Assembly: GCF_000235425.2 (NCBI RefSeq)
Contig: NZ_KI912266.1
Span: 4,476,727 to 4,513,602, forward strand
Length of the DNA stretch: 36,876 nt
Reading direction: 5' to 3'
Source: Pseudofrankia saprophytica
Lineage (GTDB): Bacteria > Actinomycetota > Actinomycetes > Frankiales > Frankiaceae
Below are positions 27,925 to 36,482 of the stretch, one piece after another. The number at the start of each line of letters is the position of its first letter. The stretch's first letter is position 1. Below the pieces are notes generated by a model that saw only the letters and a program-made list of their open reading frames with translations, searched no databases and was not told the DNA's origin. A program made the translations under genes and the position numbers.

Positions 27925-28117
27925 TCCCGTCCGGCCGGGTGCGCGGCGCGGGGGCACCGCGCACCCGCTCGGCGCCGACCTGTTCAGGTACGGCGAAGGA
28001 CGTGGCCGCCGCGTATCGCCCGCTGCGGTTGCGCGTCGTCGCGAGGCGCGTGGCTTGGGTGACCCGCGCCGCCACGAGCGGTGCGGACAGTCCTTCCGCA
28101 CGGCCGAATCCCAGGAC

Positions 28118-29029
28118 TTACGTCAGGGCCTGGTAGTCGACGCGGATCCCGGAGTTCTCAGGGATGACGAACACCGGTGCGCCGCTGGTACGAAACCACC
28201 CCATGGGTAGCAGCACGTAGCTCTTGGACGTTCGCACCAACAGCCGCAGCCCGGAATATCGGAAGCGGTAGGCCGACTCCGGCTGGTCCAGCAGGTCCAT
28301 CCGGGTGCCGTAGCCCGACAGATAGAGCCGGTCGCGGCTGTAGACGACCACCCCCGTCGTCTGGTTGGACAGGTGCTGGGTCATCCTTTCGGCGATCGCC
28401 TCGCCCTGCAGGGCGCCGTAACTGCCCATCGCCCAGAACGCCGCGAGGATCAGCACGCCGACCGCCGCACCTCGTTGGACGGTGTCGGCCTGGCGGAAGG
28501 TGGCCGGAGTCGCGATCCATCGGTGCCGCAAGTGGATACCGAAGGTCGTCAGGAGGACGCCGATACCCAGTGCCAGCGGCGGTAGCAGCTGTTTCAGCGG
28601 CAGCCGGGTCTGCTCCGGCAGCGGTGAGACGAAGGCGGCCAGTGCCCCGAAGCCCGCGGCCGTCACGCCTGCCGCGATCAGCAGCGGCGTGACGGCGCAA
28701 ACGTAGCGCAGGTAGCGGGCGGCGTCCGGGCGTCCGGCCAGGATGTCCATGCCCCGGTAGAGCCAGTACCAGCCGAGCGCGCCCAGCAGGAACAGCGCCG
28801 CCGGTCGGAAGACCACCGAAGGGCTGCGTTGGACATAGTCGAAGGTTCCGAACCCCAGCGTCCCGACGTCGACACCGAAGTAGCTGTACACGGTGGTCGT
28901 CCGCACGTAGCCGAAGTAGGTCAGCAGTGCCGCTGCTACCGAGACCGGCGTGAGGACCTTCGCTGCCAGTTCCACGACCGCGCCGATGTCCCGCGTGTTG
29001 GAGGCGGGCGGCGTGCCCGGGCCCGTCAC
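28118..29029 (-). CDS. Integral membrane protein of unknown function
   Basis: 303 residues starting at GTG 29029. Five or so hydrophobic segments are visible: VSVAAALLTYFGYVRTT, AALFLLGALGWYWLY, VTPLLIAAGVTAAGFGALAA, LLPPLALGIGVLLTTFG, AAVGVLILAAFWAMG. A soluble C-terminal domain of about 100 residues is rich in Tyr and Arg (YSRDRLYLSGYG, YSGLRLLVRTSKSYVLLP). The upstream lipoprotein gene ends 6 bp before its start, so the two are probably cotranscribed and coupled. Family not recognised. Confidence 0.75.
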   Translation of the reverse strand: MTGPGTPPASNTRDIGAVVELAAKVLTPVSVAAALLTYFGYVRTTTVYSYFGVDVGTLGFGTFDYVQRSPSVVFRPAALFLLGALGWYWLYRGMDILAGRPDAARYLRYVCAVTPLLIAAGVTAAGFGALAAFVSPLPEQTRLPLKQLLPPLALGIGVLLTTFGIHLRHRWIATPATFRQADTVQRGAAVGVLILAAFWAMGSYGALQGEAIAERMTQHLSNQTTGVVVYSRDRLYLSGYGTRMDLLDQPESAYRFRYSGLRLLVRTSKSYVLLPMGWFRTSGAPVFVIPENSGIRVDYQALT

Positions 29030-29035
29030 CAGCGG

Positions 29036-29431
29036 TCAGCCCACTGAGGAAGAGCCAACGGGGCCAGGGGCGGTCGACGTGGACTGCGTCTGCGTGGGAA
29101 AAGGATCCAACGAGGTTCGTCCTGTCTGCGTCATTGAGCCCTTTGGCAAGGGCGGCTGGACGTCGCCGCTCTCTCCGGCCCCTCCCTCGGGCCCGGGCGC
29201 TCTCGCCGGCGCGGGTGCCTGGCTGGCCCCGGTGGCGCTGGCAGGCGGGTTGCCACCTCGAGTCGGCGTTGGCGTTCCGCCGGACGCGGACACCTTCGGG
29301 TCGGGGCCTCTCTCCGGCCCGGTCTCATCTGACGATCCGCACCCGACGAGAAGAACGGCCGCCAGCCCGAGGACCACGGCCGAGAGGCCGAGGGTGGGTG
29401 GGTTTGCTCCGGTCATCGTGTACGGCGGCAT
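29036..29431 (-). CDS. Pro/Ser/Thr-rich small lipoprotein
   Basis: 131 residues from ATG 29431 (29416 is an alternative). A hydrophobic stretch LGLSAVVLGLAAVLLVGCGSS contains a lipobox (LVGC). The rest is low-complexity Pro/Gly/Ala/Ser/Thr sequence with no fold. It overlaps no gene and ends 6 bp before the membrane-protein start, suggesting the pair works together at the membrane. The function is unknown. Confidence 0.6.
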   Translation of the reverse strand: MPPYTMTGANPPTLGLSAVVLGLAAVLLVGCGSSDETGPERGPDPKVSASGGTPTPTRGGNPPASATGASQAPAPARAPGPEGGAGESGDVQPPLPKGSMTQTGRTSLDPFPTQTQSTSTAPGPVGSSSVG

Positions 29432-29530
29432 CCGGGCACCTGCCTGTGTCTGGAGAGCGAGGTCGCCGGAGTCGCCGCATGCGAGACCGACCACGAGCGA
29501 ACGGCACTCACGGTAGCGTTGCTGCTACGT

Positions 29531-31408
29531 TCAGTCGATAGATCGACGGTCGGGTGCCCTGGCCGACGCTTCGCTGTCTGAACGTATGGGGGTCCCCACC
29601 GTGCCGTCCGGCTCGACACAGGTCTCCGGCTGGCCCGGCTCCCGCGCCCCGGCCGGGCCAGCCGGCCCGGCCGGGAGAGCGGGGACGGCCGCCGGGCGGC
29701 CGCCGCGCAGCGCGGAGGCGGTGGCGGCGACCAGGGCGAGGACCGCGGCGACGGCGAACACCACGACCAGGCCCTGGTGAAACGGGCCGGAGATCAGGCT
29801 GGGGAAGAACTCGTGGCCGGTGAGCGCCTGCCGCTGTCGCGGGGTGAGCTGCGCGAGCGTGCCGGCCGGGAGCAGGTGCTCGACCGGGTTGAACCCCAGC
29901 TGCGCGGCGAACAGCGACGCGACGGGTGGCAGGTGCCCGACCTGGGTGGCCACGTCCGCCGGCACGCCCTGCTGGGTGAGCCCCGTGGACAGGGCCCGCG
30001 GGAGGCTGCCCGCGAGCCCGGCGACCATGAGGGAGAAGAAGACCCCGATCGACAGCGCCGTCCCCGTGTTCTGGAACGTCGCGCGCATCCCCGACGCCAC
30101 GCCCCGCTGCGGCGCCGGCACACTCCCCATGATCGACGAGGAGTTCGGGGAGGCGAACATGCCGCTGGCGATCCCGTTCACCGTGATCAGCAGCGCGAAC
30201 GGCACGTAGCCGAAGTCGACCGGCAGCAGCATGAGGCCGACGAACGTGGCGCCGAACAGCACCGCCCCGGAGCTGGCGATGCCCCGGGAGCCCAGCCGGT
30301 CGGACAGGTAGCCGCTGATCGGCCCGGCGACGAGGAACCCGAACGTGAGCGGCAGCAGGAAGACGCCGGCCCACAGGGGGGTGTCCTCGTAGTCGTAGCC
30401 GTGCAGCGGCAGCCAGACGCCCTGCAGCCAGATGATCAGGATGAACTGCATCCCGCCACGGCCGATCGACACGCACAGCCCGGCGATGTTGCCCATGGTG
30501 AAGGCCCGGTTGCGAAACAGCTCCGGGCGCAGCATCGGGGCCTTGATCCGGTTCTCGACGGCGACGAACGCCAGCAGCAGGGCGACCCCGCCGACGAGCA
30601 GGGCGATCACCAGCGGCCGGGTCCAGCCCATGGTGTGGCCGGCGTAGGGCTGCAGGCCGTAGGTCACGGCGACGAGCACCGCGGACAGGCCGACGCCGAA
30701 GGTGAGGTTGCCCCACCAGTCGATCCGGCCGCCGCCACGTTCCGTGGTCTCCCGCAGCCGGGCGTAGGCCCAGATCGTGCCGAAGATGCCGACGGGGACG
30801 TTGACCCAGAAGACGGCCCGCCAGTCCCAGGCGGCGAGCAGGCCGCCGGCGACGAGGCCGACGAACTGGCCGGCGAGCGCCGCGACCTGGTTGATGCCGA
30901 GCGCGAAGCCGCGCTGCTCCGCGGGGAAGGCGTCCGTGAGGATCGCCGCCGAGTTCGCCGTCAGCATCGACCCGCCGACGGCCTGTAACAACCGCCAGCC
31001 GATCAGCCAGGTCGCCCCGTGCGCCTTGTCGAACGGGTCGAACGACAGGAGCACGGAGGCGACGGTGAACACCGCGAACCCGGCGTTGTAGAGCCGGACG
31101 CGGCCGAACATGTCGCCGAGGCGGCCGACGGTGACCACGAGAACGGCCTGCACCAGCCGGTAGCCCATGATCATCCATAGCAGGAAGGCGATGTTGCCTG
31201 GGGCTAATGGGTCCAGGTGCACGCCCCGGAAGATCGCCGGCAGCGCGATCAGCACGATCGAGCCGTCGAGCGCCGACATGAACACGGCCGCCGTGGTGTT
31301 CGTCAGCGCCGTCCACCGGTAGGGGTCGGGCACCGGCCGGGCGGGAGCGGTCGCGGTGGGCGGGATCGGTGGGACGGCGGCCGGGTCGGCCGCGGGTGGC
31401 GCCCCCAT
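29531..31408 (-). CDS. MFS drug:H+ antiporter, DHA2/EmrB-QacA family
   Basis: 625 residues with 14 predicted membrane helices. Motifs include TAAVFMSALDGSIVLIALPAI (motif D1-like), VTVGRLGDMFGRVRLY (motif A), and WRLLQAVGGSMLTANSAAIL (motif B); the second-half motif A is SGYLSDRLGSRG. A 60-residue Pro/Ala-rich C-terminal tail is cytoplasmic. The ATG at 31408 shares TGATG with the isochorismatase-like stop, so translation is coupled. It probably exports a hydrophobic compound under control of the MarR gene at 32065. Confidence 0.9.
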   Translation of the reverse strand: MGAPPAADPAAVPPIPPTATAPARPVPDPYRWTALTNTTAAVFMSALDGSIVLIALPAIFRGVHLDPLAPGNIAFLLWMIMGYRLVQAVLVVTVGRLGDMFGRVRLYNAGFAVFTVASVLLSFDPFDKAHGATWLIGWRLLQAVGGSMLTANSAAILTDAFPAEQRGFALGINQVAALAGQFVGLVAGGLLAAWDWRAVFWVNVPVGIFGTIWAYARLRETTERGGGRIDWWGNLTFGVGLSAVLVAVTYGLQPYAGHTMGWTRPLVIALLVGGVALLLAFVAVENRIKAPMLRPELFRNRAFTMGNIAGLCVSIGRGGMQFILIIWLQGVWLPLHGYDYEDTPLWAGVFLLPLTFGFLVAGPISGYLSDRLGSRGIASSGAVLFGATFVGLMLLPVDFGYVPFALLITVNGIASGMFASPNSSSIMGSVPAPQRGVASGMRATFQNTGTALSIGVFFSLMVAGLAGSLPRALSTGLTQQGVPADVATQVGHLPPVASLFAAQLGFNPVEHLLPAGTLAQLTPRQRQALTGHEFFPSLISGPFHQGLVVVFAVAAVLALVAATASALRGGRPAAVPALPAGPAGPAGAREPGQPETCVEPDGTVGTPIRSDSEASARAPDRRSID

Positions 31409-31998
31409 CAGGCGTGCGTCTTGGCGAGCAGCTCCAGGATCTCGGCGGTGGTGGCGGTCTCGCCGAGGCGGGGGAAGATCACCTGGAGGCTGTGCCGGTG
31501 GGACTCGACGGACATGTCCGCCATCGCGTCGGTGGCCAGTGTGACGTGGTAGCCGTGCTCGTGGGCGGCGCGGGCGGTGGACTCGACGCCAATGCTCGTC
31601 GCGACGCCGGTGAGCACGATCTGGGTGACGCCGCGGCGGCGCAGGATGACGTCCAGGTCGGTGCCGTGGAACGCCCCCCAGTTGCGCTTGGTGACGACGA
31701 GGTCCTCCGGGTGGCCGGCGAGCTCGTCGACGATCTCGTCCCACCCCGCGGGCCGGGGCATCGCCGCCATGCCGCGCCCGGCGTCGGTGCGGCCCGGTGG
31801 TGTGTCCGCCCCGTCGGCGGCGAACGAGACGCGTACGAGCACCACCGGCAGGCCGGCGGCGCGGAACGCGTCGGCGAGTGCCCCTGTCCGGGTGACGACC
31901 TCGCTCGCTGCCTGCGGGACGGTGGGCCTGCCGACGACGCCCTTCTGCAGGTCAATGACGACGAGCGCGGTCTTCGGGTCCAGCGCGGTGGCGGTCAT
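31408..31998 (-). CDS. Isochorismatase-family hydrolase with Gly at the Cys position
   Basis: 196 residues of the isochorismatase/cysteine hydrolase fold. Asp is in VVIDLQKG, Lys in VVTKRNWGAF. The usual nucleophile segment GVATN-x-C-VEST reads GVATSIGVESTARAA, so the Cys is replaced by Gly. In the PhzD group, loss of this Cys accompanies vinyl-ether hydrolase (true isochorismatase) chemistry, so amidase activity is unlikely here. ATG at 31998 follows AAGGGAG. It is coupled to the MFS gene by TGATG and lies downstream of a MarR gene. Confidence 0.85.
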   Translation of the reverse strand: MTATALDPKTALVVIDLQKGVVGRPTVPQAASEVVTRTGALADAFRAAGLPVVLVRVSFAADGADTPPGRTDAGRGMAAMPRPAGWDEIVDELAGHPEDLVVTKRNWGAFHGTDLDVILRRRGVTQIVLTGVATSIGVESTARAAHEHGYHVTLATDAMADMSVESHRHSLQVIFPRLGETATTAEILELLAKTHA

Positions 31999-32064
31999 GG
32001 ACTCCCTTTCTCGTAGGGCCGCGAACGGCGGCGCGGCTGTCCGGGGCGGGATCCTGGCTGGTGC

Positions 32065-32544
32065 TCACAGATGGGTGAGCCGGTCGAGAAGAGTCATCGC
32101 CTCAAGGAGCGTCTGCCGCTCGGCCTCGGTGTAGTGGTCGTGCATCGCGCGCGTCAGCCACTCCACCCGGGCTGCCTTGTCGCCCTCGGCGCGGCGGCGG
32201 CCAGCGTCGGTCAGGGTGATGAGCTGGCGGCGGCCGTCGGTTGGGTCCGGGTCACGGCGGATCAGTTTGTGCGTGTCGAGTGCGGCGATCGTGGCGGCCA
32301 TCGACTGCGGCCGGACCCGTTCGGCAATCGCGAGCCCGCTCGCTGTCCAGGCACCCTCCTTGGCGAGCCGGGTGAGCACCGAGGTCTGCGATGGGCTCAG
32401 CTCCCCGTCGGTGTCGGCGACCTCCCGCATCCGGCGGCGCAGCCGGCTGAACACCACCCGTAGGTCCCGCGCCGCCGCGACCGCGGACTCGGCCAGGACC
32501 TCCCCGCCCCCGCTGCCAGCGTCGTCCGCACGCGTCCCGGCCAT
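32065..32544 (-). CDS. MarR family transcriptional regulator
   Basis: 159 residues of the MarR fold. The winged HTH covers ELSPSQTSVLTRLAKEGAWTASGLAIAERVRPQSMAATIAALDTHKLIRRD, with the wing motif DPTDGRRQLITLTDAGR typical of the family, and flanking dimer helices. ATG at 32544 (GTG 32550 possible) lies where the predicted transcript starts, so the mRNA may be leaderless. It heads the minus-strand set with the isochorismatase-like hydrolase and the MFS exporter, a common drug-responsive arrangement. Confidence 0.9.
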   Translation of the reverse strand: MAGTRADDAGSGGGEVLAESAVAAARDLRVVFSRLRRRMREVADTDGELSPSQTSVLTRLAKEGAWTASGLAIAERVRPQSMAATIAALDTHKLIRRDPDPTDGRRQLITLTDAGRRRAEGDKAARVEWLTRAMHDHYTEAERQTLLEAMTLLDRLTHL

Positions 32545-32551
32545 GGCCACG

Positions 32552-32605
32552 ACCGTAATTACCGTCAGTTCAGACTGTCAAGCTCAGCCTGTGCAGTCTG
32601 AACTG
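32552..32605 (-). promoter_or_regulatory. MarR promoter with overlapping dyads
   Basis: On the minus strand TTGACA (32576-32581) and TACGGT (32552-32557) are 18 bp apart. The -35 lies in a perfect 12-bp inverted repeat, CAGTTCAGACTG (32566-32577) and CAGTCTGAACTG (32594-32605), with 16-nt spacer. The spacer overlaps a GTAATTAC palindrome (32555-32562). Predicted +1 falls near the start codon. This is well placed for autorepression. Confidence 0.65.
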
Positions 32606-32752
32606 CCTAGTTCGCCATCGGTCCAGGGCAGTCCACCCGTCACCGTGGCCACCGACCGCACCAGAAGGAAGGGGGCGACGAGGTCACGCCAGCCCGCCTC
32701 CCAGGCTCTAGGTAGTGACGGGCGACGTGCCCGGCTCCGAAGGGAGACGAAG

Positions 32753-32932
32753 GTGGACATGGCGATGGTGACGGTCTGCTCCGTGGCTGTCGGGCCAGTG
32801 CTGACGCTGATGGAGATCTCGCTGCGCCTGCGCGCGCAAACACGCCGGGACCGTGAACACAGACAGATGGTGGCCGGTCTCGTCCGGTCCGCCGCCATCG
32901 TCGTGATCGTGGCACCGGCCCAGGATGACTGA
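32753..32932 (+). CDS. Tiny hydrophobic/basic protein upstream of ECF sigma gene
   Basis: A 59-residue ORF, GTG at 32753 (ATG 32759 possible) with AAGGGAG 6 nt upstream. It has an N-terminal hydrophobic segment (MVTVCSVAVGPVLTLMEI), a basic middle (RLRAQTRRDREHRQ), a second hydrophobic segment (LVRSAAIVVIVAP) and an acidic end. It ends 8 bp before the sigma factor GTG. The layout suggests a membrane hairpin. Family not recognised; a partner of the sigma factor is inferred. Confidence 0.45.
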   Translation: MDMAMVTVCSVAVGPVLTLMEISLRLRAQTRRDREHRQMVAGLVRSAAIVVIVAPAQDD

Positions 32933-32940
32933 GAGCCGTC

Positions 32941-33525
32941 GTGGTGACCGAACGCCCTGCCCCGAGGGACGTCGCCATCCCCGCCATACCTGCAGGTCCG
33001 CCATCCAGCCCCGGTTGCGGACGGTACGACCCAGCGATGGTGACCGCGTTCAGCGCGTTCTACCGAGCCGAACTCCCCCGCCTGTGGGCGTTCCTGAGGT
33101 CACTGAGAGTGCCAGCCGCCGACGTCGAGGACATCTCCCAGCGGGCCATGACCACGCTGCTCGACCGCTGGGAGCGTGTCGACAATCCGCGTGCCTATGT
33201 CCGCACGGTCGCCGCACATGACGCCCATGGCTGGAGACGAACCAGTCAGGTCGAGCTACCTGTCGGTGACCTGCCCGAGCCCACCCCGCTGTCACCCCGT
33301 CCCGGAGAGATCGACGCCGTCATGGGCCAGCGCTACCTGCTCGGCCTGGTCACCGGGCTGCCACCTCGCCAGCGGCAGGTGGTGGCCTGGTGGCTCGACG
33401 GCTTCACCCCCACGGAGATCGCCGCCGAGCTCGGCATCACCCCGGAAGCCGTCCGGACCGCGCTCGCCAAGGCCCGCCGTTCCCTCAAGTCCCAGCTCGC
33501 CGATGAAGGAGATGGCCCTCGATGA
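32941..33525 (+). CDS. ECF-type RNA polymerase sigma factor
   Basis: 194 residues: region 2 (AFYRAELPRLWAFLRSLRVPAADVEDISQRAMTT) with a recognisable acidic helix, and region 4 (LPPRQRQVVAWWLDGFTPTEIAAELGITPEAVRTALAKAR). There is no SnoaL-like extension, unlike the three other ECF factors here. Start GTG 32941 is uncertain; ATG 33037 gives a standard ECF N-terminus. The stop overlaps the TPR gene start as ATGA, indicating translational coupling. No zinc-finger anti-sigma gene follows; the TPR protein occupies that place. Confidence 0.85.
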   Translation: MVTERPAPRDVAIPAIPAGPPSSPGCGRYDPAMVTAFSAFYRAELPRLWAFLRSLRVPAADVEDISQRAMTTLLDRWERVDNPRAYVRTVAAHDAHGWRRTSQVELPVGDLPEPTPLSPRPGEIDAVMGQRYLLGLVTGLPPRQRQVVAWWLDGFTPTEIAAELGITPEAVRTALAKARRSLKSQLADEGDGPR

Positions 33526-35036
33526 CCAGTGACCGCGAACCCGGCCTTGACCGCCGGCTGGTCGACGAGCACGCCGCGCTCGTCGAGGCACTCACCGCGG
33601 CACTCGACGTCGAGGCCGGGCTGGCGGCGATCCTTTCCTCGGCCGTGGGGCCCGCTTCCTCGCCCGACGACCGGGACCCGGCCGTCGGGCGTCCCAGCCC
33701 GCCGACCGGTGACCTGGTCGCCTCGCCCACGGCGCCTCCCGCCTCGCGGGGCGTCCGCCTGCCCGCGGCCGACGACGCCGCCGCGCGGCCAGGCGCAGGT
33801 CCCGCGCCCGACGGGTCCTCCCCGACCGTGGGAGCCGCCGACGTCGACACCCCACGTCGGTGGCCCGCCGGACCGGCGACGGTCCAGGGCCGCGGAATCC
33901 ATCGAGCCGCGGACAGCGTTCTGAGCGCCTCCGGATCGCTGGTGGCTTCCCCCTGCGACCTGCGGATGATGGACCGCGGGGGTCGGGAGGAGCCCGGCGT
34001 CGTCATCGCGCGGCTGCGGGACCTGCTCGCTCGCTGCCCGGCCGGGACGTTCGACGAGGAAGCGTCCGCGACGGTCCTCACTAGGGTCGCCACGGTGTCG
34101 GAGGCACTGGTGGCGGCCCGGGACGAACGTGGCGCGCTGCGTCTGATCGAGGCCGCCGCCCCGCATCTGGTGTCCCTCGGTTCCCACCATCCCGCCGCCT
34201 TCGAGCTGCGGCGTGCCCGGGCCGGGGCCTGGTCCGAGCTCGGCCACCATCGGCGGGCCTGGTCACTGCTGCGTCGGCTGAGCGAGGACGAACGGCGGGT
34301 GTTCGGCCAGGAGGATTCGAGGACGGCTCTGCTCCTGCTCTGGACGCTGGTCGGCGGCGGCCGGTTGCGAGAGGCCGACACGGGATTTCGTGCCCTGCAG
34401 GCCCGCGAGATCCAGCGGCAGGGCGCCAACGCCCCGGACCTCTGGCATCTGCACTGCAGGCACGCCTGGCTGCTGGGACGGCAGGGGCTGGCCCGTGAGT
34501 CAGCCGGTGGGTATGACGGCGTCATCATCAACCGGTCACACGAGCTGGGCGAAGACCACCCCGATGCCCTCGACGCCCGGCACTCAAAGGGGAAGATGCT
34601 CGTCCTCGCCGGGCACGGTCCGCAGGCGGTCACGCTCCTGCAGGTGCTGCACGATCACCGTGCGCTGGTCCTGGGAGACCGTCACCCGGACACCCTGGAA
34701 ACCCTGAAGTATCTCCACCTGGCCCGTGTGCGGGCGGAGCCAGGCAACGATCGCGTTCTCGACAGCGCGATCGACGTCCTCGGTCGGATCCTGCTCGTCC
34801 AGGCCGGACGACACGGCGCGGCGCACCCCATGAGCCGTGACACGGCCACCCACCTCGGCCAGACCCGCCTGCTCCGCCAGGCGGCTCGCCACTGCGAGAG
34901 GACCGATCTCCGGGCAGTGCGCGGCGGCCGGCCGGTGGACGCACTGGGCCTGTTTCGCCCAGGTTCCACCGATAAAAGACAAATCATCCGGAGCGGATTC
35001 ACAGAAATGGTGACACTCAATACTGATGAGCAGTAA
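33522..35036 (+). CDS. TPR (kinesin-light-chain type) protein coupled to ECF sigma gene
   Basis: 504 residues. The N-terminal helix DEHAALVEALTAALDVEAGLAAIL is followed by a long Pro/Ala/Asp-rich disordered linker (residues ~45-130). A helical array holds kinesin-light-chain-type TPRs, marked by SLGSHHPAAFELR, FGQEDSRTALLLLW, LGEDHPDALDARH and LGDRHPDTLETLK at about 42-residue or multiple spacing. There is no membrane segment or NTPase motif. ATGA overlap with the sigma gene means coupled synthesis, so binding or control of the sigma factor is likely (inference). Confidence 0.75.
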   Translation: MTSDREPGLDRRLVDEHAALVEALTAALDVEAGLAAILSSAVGPASSPDDRDPAVGRPSPPTGDLVASPTAPPASRGVRLPAADDAAARPGAGPAPDGSSPTVGAADVDTPRRWPAGPATVQGRGIHRAADSVLSASGSLVASPCDLRMMDRGGREEPGVVIARLRDLLARCPAGTFDEEASATVLTRVATVSEALVAARDERGALRLIEAAAPHLVSLGSHHPAAFELRRARAGAWSELGHHRRAWSLLRRLSEDERRVFGQEDSRTALLLLWTLVGGGRLREADTGFRALQAREIQRQGANAPDLWHLHCRHAWLLGRQGLARESAGGYDGVIINRSHELGEDHPDALDARHSKGKMLVLAGHGPQAVTLLQVLHDHRALVLGDRHPDTLETLKYLHLARVRAEPGNDRVLDSAIDVLGRILLVQAGRHGAAHPMSRDTATHLGQTRLLRQAARHCERTDLRAVRGGRPVDALGLFRPGSTDKRQIIRSGFTEMVTLNTDEQ

Positions 35037-35256
35037 CCTTCTGCCTGCGATCAGGTGACTGCCCGACTGCGTGCTCTCGGCCGTGCCTCGTTACTGCCAA
35101 CAGCGCCCCAGTACCCCTCTCGGCACCATTGATTGATTGTGCAACTGGTACGCCGCATCCCCCGGCGCGCCGGGTCGATCTGCCATCGGCCGAGCACCAC
35201 AGCGAACGCGGTCACGCACGACGCGAATTCCCCGGTCCGTCCGCAGAGGAGTTTTT

Positions 35257-36402
35257 GTGCGCCACGCGAACGACGTCGGCGAAGACCAGGTGCCCGACCA
35301 CCTGGTTGTTTCGCCGAGACCAAACCGACGGACCGCCGTCCTCGGTGCCGCCGCCCTGGGGGCGGCCGCGCTGGCACCGTCGGCCCTTCAGACCGCCAGC
35401 GCCAGCGCCAGCACCACGGCGTCCAGTGCGTCCGGTGCGTCCAATTCCGCCGGCCGCATCGACGTACACCAGCACGCCATGACGCCCGCCGGCCGCCAGT
35501 GGCTGATCGACCACGGGCTCCTGCCCCCGTCCGGCGGACCGCCCTGGGCGCAGTGGGACCTCGACAGCACCCTGCAGATCATGGACGAGACCGGGATCGC
35601 CGCCGGGGTGCTGTCCGGCCCCGTTCCCTCGGAGTTCCTGGCCGGTTTGACCGCGGACCAAATCCGGGAGATGACCAAGGTCGGGAACGAGTCCCTGGCC
35701 GAGGTCGTCCGCGGCCATCCGAAGAGGTTCGGCTTCTTCGGGTTCCTGCCGTTGAACCAGGTCGACGTCGCTCTGGAAGCCGCCGCATATGCGCTGGACA
35801 CGCTGAAGGCCGACGGCGTCGCGGTGAACCTGCACTCCGCGGGCCTCTACCTCGGGGACCCGTCGTTCGACCCGGTCCTCGCCGAACTGAACCGGCGCAA
35901 GGCCGTGGTGTTCACCCATCCGTTCAACCTGGCTGGATGCGGAGGCGCACCCGTCGCCGAGTTCCTCGTGGATTTCCTGACCGACACGACCCGCGCAGCC
36001 GTAAAGATGGTGCTCAACGGCACCCTTACCCGCTTTCCGGACCTGAAGCTGATCCTCCCCCACGGCGGCGGATTCTTCCCCTACATGGCAGGCCGGCTGC
36101 AGCTCGGCACCTATCTGGGCGCCGGCGTCGACGAGGCCACGGCCGTACGCAGCGTCAAACGGTTCTTCTACGACACCGCGATGCCGACCTCGCCGCACGC
36201 CACGCCGTCGCTGCTCGCCGGCGCCGGCGGCGACCGGATCCTCTTCGGATCAGACTGGCCGGCCGCGACCGCCGACGGGGCCAGGCTGAACGCGCGGGCG
36301 GTCGACACCGACCCGTTCCTCGACCAGGCCACTCGCCGCCGCGTCAACCGCGAGAACGCGCAACGGCTCCTGCCCGCGCTGGCCCGCCGCATGGCGAGCT
36401 GA
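35257..36402 (+). CDS. Tat-exported amidohydrolase (amidohydrolase_2 family)
   Basis: 381 residues. The twin-Arg signal PNRRTAVLGAAALGAAALAP starts near residue 22. The metal-dependent amidohydrolase_2/ACMSD-like barrel shows DVHQHAMTP (HxH), VFTHPFNLAG, LILPHGGGFFPYM and GDRILFGSDWP as metal and catalytic positions. GTG at 35257 follows GAGGAG; earlier in-frame sequence is noncoding in character. Relatives decarboxylate or hydrolyse aromatic acids; the substrate here is unknown. The 220 bp upstream shows no gene. Confidence 0.85.
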   Translation: MRHANDVGEDQVPDHLVVSPRPNRRTAVLGAAALGAAALAPSALQTASASASTTASSASGASNSAGRIDVHQHAMTPAGRQWLIDHGLLPPSGGPPWAQWDLDSTLQIMDETGIAAGVLSGPVPSEFLAGLTADQIREMTKVGNESLAEVVRGHPKRFGFFGFLPLNQVDVALEAAAYALDTLKADGVAVNLHSAGLYLGDPSFDPVLAELNRRKAVVFTHPFNLAGCGGAPVAEFLVDFLTDTTRAAVKMVLNGTLTRFPDLKLILPHGGGFFPYMAGRLQLGTYLGAGVDEATAVRSVKRFFYDTAMPTSPHATPSLLAGAGGDRILFGSDWPAATADGARLNARAVDTDPFLDQATRRRVNRENAQRLLPALARRMAS

Positions 36403-36421
36403 CACCCTCCTCGCCCCGGAT

Positions 36422-36467
36422 CGCAGGGGATCACCCGCCGACGGGCGTCGGCGGGTGATCCCCTGCG
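36422..36467. terminator. Perfect 21-bp-stem bidirectional terminator
   Basis: Arms 36422-36442 and 36447-36467 are exact complements around GGGC. The hairpin lies between the convergent amidohydrolase and ECF sigma genes. Confidence 0.8.
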
Positions 36468-36482
36468 GCGCGTCCGGGCCGC

